43,623 nucleotides of DNA from Flagellimonas onchidii (GTDB lineage: Bacteria > Bacteroidota > Bacteroidia > Flavobacteriales > Flavobacteriaceae): positions 1 to 43,623 of the forward strand of contig NZ_SRXX01000023.1 of NCBI RefSeq assembly GCF_004804315.1. The letters are read 5' to 3'. The stretch's first letter is position 1; each line of letters begins with the position of its first letter. The notes under the pieces were generated by a model that worked only from the letters and a program-made list of their open reading frames with translations, was not told the DNA's origin and searched no databases. Positions 38,124 to 43,623 of this stretch are shown one piece after another. A program made the translations under genes and the position numbers.

Positions 38124-38578
38124 TGGCAGTACCTGATAATTATAGCTTTTCATTACAAGATGTTGTAGATGAAATTTCAGGATCACAGGATGATTTGGTA
38201 GAATGTTTTGCCGAAGCATCTGCAAGTGGTTTTGATCCAGCATATTCTGGCTCAAAAAACTCATTGCGAAATTTTAGAAAATATGATGAAGTAACGACAT
38301 TCATTCCAACACTAACGGTTTCTCCACTTTCCCAAGTTGTTTTTTCATCAGGTCAAATTACTGGTTTTGATGTAAATAGTAATACATCCTGGACTGTTTC
38401 ATCCAATCAATCATGGGCTTTTCTGCTAAACAATTTTGGAGTCGGGGAGGGCACCTTTGGAGTGGATATTCAGCCCAATAATACGGGGTCTCAAAGAATT
38501 GCAACCATAACTATTACAACAACAGCTTCAGGAGTAACAAATATATCGCGTACTGTCAGCATCATACAAAACACATAA
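38123..38578 (+). CDS. BACON-domain protein of the fibre operon
   Basis: 151 residues, no signal peptide. Residues 1-52 (YSFSLQDVVDEISGSQDDLV to SLRNFRKY) form a helical attachment-like region of a kind found in proteins near phage-type fibres. Residues ~58-151 match the BACON fold (TVSPLSQVVFSSG, NTSWTVSSNQSWAF, RTVSIIQNT), a Bacteroidota adhesive domain. It may be a carbohydrate-binding or fibre-attachment part. It is coupled to the fibre gene by a 1-nt overlap. Confidence 0.75.
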   Translation: MAVPDNYSFSLQDVVDEISGSQDDLVECFAEASASGFDPAYSGSKNSLRNFRKYDEVTTFIPTLTVSPLSQVVFSSGQITGFDVNSNTSWTVSSNQSWAFLLNNFGVGEGTFGVDIQPNNTGSQRIATITITTTASGVTNISRTVSIIQNT

Positions 38579-38594
38579 TTTTTAAAATAAGAAA

Positions 38595-38789
38595 ATGGAT
38601 ATACAAAAATTAGAGTTGCTTTCAGCAGCATTAAGAACGGTAGGAGGGAATTTTGATGTTCCAACGTTGGATTTGATTTTAACGGTTTTGAAAGAAGTTG
38701 AAAATAAGGGAGGTGATATCTCCATAGGGAATGTTAAAGCTATTGCAGCACAGGTAATGGAGAAGTACCAACACATTGAAAAACAGTAA
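38595..38789 (+). CDS. Small helical protein, unknown
   Basis: 64 residues, predicted mainly alpha-helical, with no membrane segment and no signal (LELLSAALRTVGGNFDVPTL, IAAQVMEKYQHIEK). Its place right before an amidase gene recalls the lysis genes of phages. But it lacks a transmembrane helix, so it is not a classical holin. The function is unknown. Confidence 0.6.
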   Translation: MDIQKLELLSAALRTVGGNFDVPTLDLILTVLKEVENKGGDISIGNVKAIAAQVMEKYQHIEKQ

Positions 38790-38794
38790 AAAAA

Positions 38795-39397
38795 ATGCTT
38801 GTTTTATTGGATAACGGTCATGGGGGACTTATTAATGGAGAATATCAAACCCTTGGAAAAAGAAGTCCTATTTGGAATGACAACTCCCAACTTTTTGAAG
38901 GAGAGTTTAACCGAGCCATTGTGAATGGATTGATTCAGGAATTGTCAAGACATAAAATCTCTTATGTCAATATTGCTCCTGAATATTGGGATGTCCGATT
39001 GGAAACTCGTGTCAAAAGGGCAAACCTATATCCAAAGAACAATAGTTTTTATTTGAGCGTACATGCAAATGCGGGTGGTGGTCATGGTTCGGAAATCTTT
39101 ACTTCCCCTGGGGATACGAAAAGTGATAAAATAGCAACCATTTTTGGTAATGAGTATAAACACGTGTTCCCGGATAGAAAACTTCGTACAGATTTTTCCG
39201 ATGGAGATTTGGACAAAGAACGCCGTTTTTATGTTTTGACCAAAACTAGGATGCCCGCGATTCTAACGGAGAACTTTTTTATGGACAATGAGGAAGAGTG
39301 TAAAAATATCTTGATGACCAAAGATGGCAGGGATAAGATTGTCCATTATCACATGAATGCAATATTAAAAGTGAGAGAAAAATTATTCCAATTGTAA
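38795..39397 (+). CDS. N-acetylmuramoyl-L-alanine amidase (Amidase_3 type)
   Basis: 200 residues, expected to cut the bond between N-acetylmuramic acid and L-alanine in peptidoglycan. Zinc ligands are visible: H9 in DNGHGG, a Glu at 35 or 37 (LFEGEFN) and the His in LSVHANAGG. The catalytic Glu is in AILTENFFMDNEEE. There is no signal peptide or cell-wall-binding domain, as for phage endolysins that need a partner to reach the wall. It starts 5 nt after the small gene and is followed 2 nt later by a lipoprotein gene. Confidence 0.9.
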   Translation: MLVLLDNGHGGLINGEYQTLGKRSPIWNDNSQLFEGEFNRAIVNGLIQELSRHKISYVNIAPEYWDVRLETRVKRANLYPKNNSFYLSVHANAGGGHGSEIFTSPGDTKSDKIATIFGNEYKHVFPDRKLRTDFSDGDLDKERRFYVLTKTRMPAILTENFFMDNEEECKNILMTKDGRDKIVHYHMNAILKVREKLFQL

Positions 39398-39399
39398 AT

Positions 39400-39882
39400 A
39401 TGACCATTATGAAGAATAGTATACCATTGAAATTATTTGCCCTAATAGGATTAGCAGTATTTATGTTTAATTCCTGTGCGGCTATCAGGACTGCCCCTTT
39501 TGATCAATATTCGTATCAAAAGGCGGTGGAAATTAAAGTAGATGCTTCTCGATTGATGGACAAGGCAATTACACCTTATCAAGACCATTCCCAAGAAATA
39601 GCGGATTTATTTGTTGATGTAGAGAAAATTACTGTTTATGAGAAGGACAAACCTAACAATGGAATTTCCTATCAGATGTGGAAGCTACTTTCAGATGATG
39701 ACAAAAATCTTTTAGCTGGGTTTTTCAAAAATTGGAAAGAAAAAGGAAAATTCTCCCAAGTTTTTTTGAAAGAATCCAAGAATCAAGTAGTGGAAGCTAT
39801 GGATATCTTGATTCAGTACGAGGGGAAAAAAGATAAGAAATCGGAAAATAGTCTTATGAACATCATATTAGATAACCAATAA
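39400..39882 (+). CDS. Lipoprotein next to the amidase, unknown
   Basis: 160 residues. A hydrophobic signal (KLFALIGLAVFMF) ends in lipobox NSC, so the protein is acylated and exported. An in-frame ATG at 39409 would give a slightly shorter signal. The mature part is helical and charged with no catalytic motif. The order amidase then lipoprotein recalls endolysin/spanin modules, but the protein is larger than a typical Rz1. A role in envelope disruption is a guess. Confidence 0.75.
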   Translation: MTIMKNSIPLKLFALIGLAVFMFNSCAAIRTAPFDQYSYQKAVEIKVDASRLMDKAITPYQDHSQEIADLFVDVEKITVYEKDKPNNGISYQMWKLLSDDDKNLLAGFFKNWKEKGKFSQVFLKESKNQVVEAMDILIQYEGKKDKKSENSLMNIILDNQ

Positions 39883-39894
39883 TCGAATGGTATT

Positions 39895-40218
39895 ATGGAT
39901 TTTGAAAAAATACTTAAGGAACTTAAAGAATCCCTTTTACAAGTTTTAGGAGACCAGTATGGGGGTTTCAAGAAAGAAACAAAAAAAGACATTGAAGATT
40001 TTTTAAATGCATCAAAAGATAAGTTGGAGCGGTGGACAAAATTACTTGCAAGTGGAGATATAAGCATGGATGAATATCAATGGTTGGTGAAAAGCCAAAA
40101 AGATCTATTGGCCATGAAAGGGCTAGAGAAAGTTGGAATTTCTAAGATAAGCTTGGGGCACTTTAAGAATAAAGTAATAAAAACTGTGGTTGATATTGTA
40201 AAAGGAATAATCTTTTGA
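39895..40218 (+). CDS. Small charged helical protein, unknown
   Basis: 107 residues, soluble, mostly helical and rich in Lys/Glu (FEKILKELKESLLQVLGDQY, a Trp at 46, and a weakly hydrophobic end VVDIVKGIIF). The C-terminal 15 residues might touch a membrane. It starts 12 nt after the lipoprotein stop in the same operon. No family is recognised. It may be an adaptor for the amidase/lipoprotein pair. Confidence 0.65.
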   Translation: MDFEKILKELKESLLQVLGDQYGGFKKETKKDIEDFLNASKDKLERWTKLLASGDISMDEYQWLVKSQKDLLAMKGLEKVGISKISLGHFKNKVIKTVVDIVKGIIF

Positions 40219-40373
40219 TTCCATATTACTTATCTCAATAAGTATCGCCATTTTTTTATAAAATTTCAATGAAATTCAACTAACTAAGAGGCATAAGGTT
40301 TTTAAAGCAAACAGAATGATTATTGGATGTTTTAAAGGATATTCTAAACAAATTATGATTACTTAAGGGCTGA

Positions 40374-42152
40374 ATGGAGACCCGGAACACATTTCACTTA
40401 GGAATCACTATGGCTGGCGCCGTATCCGCTGGTGCCTATACTGCTGGCTTCATGGATTACCTTATTGAGGTTCTAGAACTTTGGGAAGAACAAAAGACAA
40501 TCGTTCGGAACAAGATTGTTGCAAAACAACCATTAAATGATTTTGAAAAAAAAATACCCCTTCACAATGTTTGCATTGATGCTCTTGGAGGGGCATCCGC
40601 AGGGGGAATGGTAGGAGTAATTACTGCACTTTCAGCATTTTCGAAAATGGAACCGGTCAAAGAGCCATCAGACACAAAAACAGGTAATATACTTTATGAT
40701 AGCTGGGTATTGCTCGATGATGATACGAAGAAAGAAGGCCCTAAAATGGGAACTTTTGAAAAAATGTTACTTACCGATGATTTTGAGAATAACAAAGATG
40801 GAATACCCTCCTTGCTCAACACCCAACCTATTGATCGGATAGCTGACAAGGTTTTTGATAATCTTGTGCCTAAAGACCAAAAAAGGGAACTACCCTCATA
40901 TATTTCAGAAGATTTAAGGGTTTTGGTTACGCTGTGTAGTCTTCGTGGAGTGCCATTTGAACTGAATTTTGAAAACTTCACCTCGGCCAATTTTCCTTAT
41001 TCTCCAGGTCATCGTATGAACGAACATATGATTGTGGCCCATTTTAAGTTGAAATATAATGTTGGGAAGGACAAGGATATATTCCTAAAATTTGATCCTT
41101 ACGACCTGGAATCCAAAGAATTGATAAAGTTATGTACAAAAGCTACCGGAGCTTTTCCTATTGGGCTGGCACCGAGACACTTTGAAAGAAAATTATCCAA
41201 AGAGTATATTAAGAACAGTATTCTTAGAAACCTTGGAATAAAAAATGAGAGAGCCGGGGCAATTGAAATAGAAATAAAGGAAGAATATTTTGACTTCACA
41301 AATGTGGATGGCGGGACTATCAATAATGAGCCATATTCAGAAGTAGTGCAAGTGCTCGAAGAACTAAATCCGCCCTATAATTCTAAATTACCGATGTTCG
41401 GTACAGTTATGATCGACCCTTTTCCCAATTTTTATAACCAAGATGAATTCATTCCCATTGAAGATTCTTTTTCTATCCAGAGGTTTCAAAAAAGCTTTTG
41501 GGACGTGATTCCTAAGTTATACACGACTCTAAGAGAGCAGGTGAGGGTTAAGCACTCGGGATCTTTTTATAGGGATTATCTTCGGTTATTGGTTTTTCCC
41601 ATAAAATGGGAGAAAATGGGTGTTTTAAAAAACCATCCACCATTATCCTGCGCGGCACTTGGAGGGTTTGGAGGTTTTTTGGATATAGAGTTTAGAAAGC
41701 ATGACTTTTTTCTAGGAAGGAACAATGCCCGCAATTTTTTAAGGGCATTTTTGATGTTGGAATATGATGCAAATAATATGCACCCATTATTTAAAGAGTT
41801 GAACAAAGAATCTTTAAGGGCTTTCAAGCGTGAAAATAAAGAGAAGGTTTATTTTCCAATTATCCCTGATATCAATCTCCTTTTTGACAAAGAAAATCAA
41901 GATACCAACCCTTTTAAGTATACCATTGGAGAATTTCCCAGACTTCAACGTAATTACCTTGAGAGCATAAAATCTCAAATGAAGAACCGGATTGTCAAAA
42001 TAATCACATATGAGATAAATAATAAGTTTAAAAAGAATTGGATGCTCCGGAACACCTTAAAGCTTATTAAAAAATATATTGCCAATAAGATTACACAAAA
42101 AATTATAGTTCTTATGGAAAAGGATTTTGAAAAAAGAAAGATGCTTTCCTGA
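40374..42152 (+). CDS. Patatin-like phospholipase, second type
   Basis: 592 residues. The N-terminus LGITMAGAVSAGAYTAGFMD holds the glycine-rich oxyanion part. The nucleophile is S75 in GGASAGG and the dyad Asp is D312 in VDGGTINNEP, so the site is intact. The protein has no signal peptide and no clear membrane helix, and ends in a basic, helical tail (KKYIANKITQKIIVLMEKDF). It belongs to another patatin subgroup than the one at 6249. The 155-nt gap upstream contains a weak hairpin (ACTTAT-ctca-ATAAGT near 40228) but no GATGG-N5-CCATC site. It is probably last in the long operon and may attack membranes during release or in a target. Confidence 0.88.
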   Translation: METRNTFHLGITMAGAVSAGAYTAGFMDYLIEVLELWEEQKTIVRNKIVAKQPLNDFEKKIPLHNVCIDALGGASAGGMVGVITALSAFSKMEPVKEPSDTKTGNILYDSWVLLDDDTKKEGPKMGTFEKMLLTDDFENNKDGIPSLLNTQPIDRIADKVFDNLVPKDQKRELPSYISEDLRVLVTLCSLRGVPFELNFENFTSANFPYSPGHRMNEHMIVAHFKLKYNVGKDKDIFLKFDPYDLESKELIKLCTKATGAFPIGLAPRHFERKLSKEYIKNSILRNLGIKNERAGAIEIEIKEEYFDFTNVDGGTINNEPYSEVVQVLEELNPPYNSKLPMFGTVMIDPFPNFYNQDEFIPIEDSFSIQRFQKSFWDVIPKLYTTLREQVRVKHSGSFYRDYLRLLVFPIKWEKMGVLKNHPPLSCAALGGFGGFLDIEFRKHDFFLGRNNARNFLRAFLMLEYDANNMHPLFKELNKESLRAFKRENKEKVYFPIIPDINLLFDKENQDTNPFKYTIGEFPRLQRNYLESIKSQMKNRIVKIITYEINNKFKKNWMLRNTLKLIKKYIANKITQKIIVLMEKDFEKRKMLS

Positions 42153-42641
42153 TATGCCAATTGCTGTTATTTCTATTGATAGTTTTCAATAATAATTTGA
42201 AATATGTTGATCTCAAGGACCTGATTTCCATTTATAATATAAATGGCAAGATGGATTGGGGTACTATCAGTCAACAAAAGATGTGTCTACACATTTTTTC
42301 TTTGACAGTTTATTTGAAAGGGACTTATGTTCTTGAATATGGTTTACGTGTCAATAACAGTGGCGATTTTTCCACTGGGATATTCACTATGCAAAACATG
42401 TATGCCCCTGAGTTCTCTTAACATTCCAAAGGGAATGACTGGTAATTCAATAAATTTGACAATTGATTGGTATACCCACACGCTCATGGATATACTTTTT
42501 TACGTCAATATTCAATATATAAGTATGTATATATTTAAATACTTATTTATATAAATATATGTGTATATAATAGACAAAACCTTTAGAGTAAAGGAAAAGC
42601 AGTTTAAAAGTTTTTCTCCAGCTTGGGTTTGATGAAGAATT
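42153..42641. other. Intergenic region, AT-rich
   Basis: No gene is supported. Short frames at 42161-42421 and 42327-42554 have no family-like sequence and no good start signal. Near 42515-42570 lies a strongly AT-rich tract with TATA and TTTAAATA repeats. Nothing else is seen. Confidence 0.5.
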
Positions 42642-42872
42642 TTATTCTACACCCTTAAAGAATTCGATAAGTGTAATATTGTGGATTTCAGTAATCTTTA
42701 GAAGTGTGTTGATGGTGAAATTGCCGCCGTTCTCCAAGCTCCAATAACCACGTCTAGAAAAGCCTTTGTCAATGGCAAATGTCTCATAACTGGTATATCC
42801 AGAAGCCAACCGTAGTTCTTTGATACGTTTAGAAATAGATTTTCTCTTTTCGGACAGTTCCTCTTTTGTCAT
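42642..42872 (-). CDS. XRE-family helix-turn-helix regulator
   Basis: 76 residues, almost entirely one Cro/C1-type HTH domain: RIKELRLASGYTSYETFAID as helix 1-2, SRRGYWSLENGGNFTINTL as recognition helix and following part. It probably represses itself and the divergent gene through the palindrome between them. In phage-like or defence settings such proteins control a partner gene. Confidence 0.85.
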   Translation of the reverse strand: MTKEELSEKRKSISKRIKELRLASGYTSYETFAIDKGFSRRGYWSLENGGNFTINTLLKITEIHNITLIEFFKGVE

Positions 42873-42895
42873 GAAGGGAATTTGCGCAAATCCTT

Positions 42896-42935
42896 AATAA
42901 TAAATTACGCAGTATAGTGCGTGATTTATTATATT
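42896..42935. promoter_or_regulatory. Operator palindrome between XRE gene and its neighbour
   Basis: TAATAAATTACGCA (about 42898-42911) and TGCGTGATTTATTA (42918-42931) form a near-perfect inverted repeat with one mismatch and a 6-nt centre. It overlaps the rightward promoter, as for an autorepressor. Confidence 0.7.
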
Positions 42936-42937
42936 TG
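42930..42937 (+). promoter_or_regulatory. -7 element TATATTTG
   Basis: A perfect match to the Bacteroidota -7 consensus TAnnTTTG, at the right edge of the operator. It sets the transcript start near 42945 and excludes the GTG at 42917 as translation start. Confidence 0.65.
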
Positions 42938-42970
42938 GTAATCCCTCTATTTATTTTGTATACCCGTTCT

Positions 42971-43237
42971 ATGGATGCCATTTCCTATTTTCTTTGCATG
43001 AATGAAGAAGCATCTCTGCTTTTTTCTGAATCTGTCCAATCTCTTATCGATTCTAAATGTTTTGACTATATGGTATACAGGGTGGTTAAAGACAATGGAA
43101 AATATGATGCCGATATGAATGTTTGGTCGATTAAAGTAGAAATCAATGAAGGTCTATATTTAAGGTTACATTATAACCTTTGCCGCAAACTCAGGGAATT
43201 TGTAAGGCTCCCTATAAATAGGAGCGTTGAAAATTAG
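42971..43237 (+). CDS. Small protein divergent to the XRE gene
   Basis: 88 residues from ATG 42971, or 79 from ATG 42998. It is soluble with a charged C-terminal half (KDNGKYDADMNVWSIKVEIN, HYNLCRKLREFVRLP). No family is recognised. It is paired head-to-head with the regulator, as in toxin-antitoxin or immunity pairs, but no motif supports that. The stop lies inside the hairpin of the next terminator. Confidence 0.5.
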   Translation: MDAISYFLCMNEEASLLFSESVQSLIDSKCFDYMVYRVVKDNGKYDADMNVWSIKVEINEGLYLRLHYNLCRKLREFVRLPINRSVEN

Positions 43238-43250
43238 AGTTCAACGTTTT
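43225..43250 (+). terminator. Weak terminator / hairpin before the IS
   Basis: CGTTGAA (43225-43231) and TTCAACG (43240-43246) pair around an 8-nt loop, followed by TTTT. It could also be part of the end of the insertion sequence. Confidence 0.5.
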
Positions 43251-43262
43251 AAATTTGAGGGA

Positions 43263-43623
43263 ATGAAAAAGAGCAGATTCACCGAGACACAGATCATCAA
43301 GGTACTATCGGGACAGGAACATGGCAAGGCCGTAGCGGAGATATGCCGTGAGCATGGTATCAGCCAACCCACTTTTTACAACTGGAAGGCAAAATATGGG
43401 GGCATGAGGGTCAACCAACTCAAGAAGATGAAGGAGATGGAGTCGGAACTGGCGGAGTTCAAGCGCATGTACGCCGATCTGGCCTTTGAGAACAATGCGC
43501 TGAAGAACCTTATCGAAAAAAAAGCTCTAAGGCCCGCCGAAAAGCGAGAAGCTGTCGGATACTTGGCCAAAGAGGAAGGACTGAGTATCAGGCGGGCCTG
43601 TGTGGCGGTGAGCCTTAGCCTAT
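43263..43623 (+). mobile_element. IS3-family transposase, start only
   Basis: The frame is open to the window end. It opens with MKKSRFTETQIIKVLSGQEH, the typical start of OrfA of IS3-family elements, and carries an HTH (AVAEICREHGISQPTFYNWK) and a leucine-zipper stretch. At the usual junction the frame does not stop. It reads through a run of eight A into LRPAEKREAVGYLAKEEGLS, the start of OrfB. In many relatives the two frames are joined only by programmed -1 slippage. The right end and the inverted repeats are outside the window or not identified. Its GC content is higher than the surroundings, which shows recent arrival. Confidence 0.88.

Noticed and set aside
42161..42554. Two short overlapping frames after the second patatin
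   Set aside because: They have no recognisable domain, the DNA is AT-rich and there is no spacing or start support.
42917..42970. GTG start 18 codons upstream of the small gene
   Set aside because: It lies inside the operator and before the -7 element, so it would not be transcribed from that promoter.
3770..43623. A complete prophage or contractile injection system
   Set aside because: There are no capsid, portal, terminase, sheath, tube, baseplate or AAA+ genes; only fibres and an amidase resemble phage parts.
1..43623. CRISPR arrays or complete tRNA/rRNA genes
   Set aside because: No regularly spaced repeats and no complete tRNA or rRNA were seen; only the tRNA-Asp 3' fragment is present.

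Overview
The window is AT-rich DNA of a Bacteroidota, most likely a marine member of the Flavobacteriaceae. The signs are a Bacteroidetes-type tyrosine recombinase, a BACON domain, lipoprotein signals with short lipoboxes, a TAnnTTTG-type -7 promoter element, and surface proteins with repeated NxxxG motifs. Translation is standard and Shine-Dalgarno sequences are weak throughout, as usual in this phylum. No identity was checked against any database.

Layout. (1) 1-3.77 kb is flanking DNA with two related surface proteins, one cut by the window edge, and decayed sequence. (2) At 3746-3793 lies an 18-nt copy of a tRNA-Asp 3' end next to what looks like the tRNA's own terminator. An integrase follows at once (3930-5168), so this is read as the left border of a genomic island. 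The island's far end is not in the window. (3) 5.4-13.2 kb holds a small membrane protein, a patatin-like lipase with a membrane-protein partner, an orphan NarL/LuxR-type response regulator, a SMEK-NACHT NTPase and a lipoprotein. (4) 13.4-22.3 kb is a polymorphic-toxin block: a large frameshifted protein, an 898-residue protein ending in an EndoU-like RNase domain, three tandem small immunity candidates, a displaced fragment of another toxin tail, and a four-copy tandem family in which one copy is frameshifted, one has lost 24 nt and one has a nonsense codon. (5) 22.6-42.2 kb looks like one long operon: two giant proteins (2030 and 2007 residues) without signal peptides, two tail-fibre-like proteins with C-terminal S74-type chaperone domains, a BACON protein, a small protein, an Amidase_3-type amidase, a lipoprotein, a small helical protein and a second patatin-like lipase. 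(6) The right end has an XRE regulator, a divergent small gene with an operator between them, and the start of an IS3-family transposase.

How the parts may fit. An inverted repeat GATGG-N5-CCATC (one copy with a single change) lies in the intergenic DNA before the first patatin, the response regulator, the NACHT/lipoprotein pair, the toxin block (two sites) and the giant-protein operon. The last two share about 85 nt of nearly identical promoter DNA. This points to one regulon, plausibly controlled by the response regulator encoded inside it. The working hypothesis is an island-borne, two-component-controlled toxin system. In it, large non-secreted proteins and fibre proteins form or carry a toxin assembly with an exchangeable C-terminal nuclease, and an amidase, a lipoprotein and lipases may let it out of the cell. 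No sheath, tube, baseplate, AAA+ ATPase, capsid, portal, terminase, RHS/YD repeat or type IX sorting domain was seen, so it is not an ordinary prophage, a contractile injection system or a classical Rhs locus. Function is inference from architecture.
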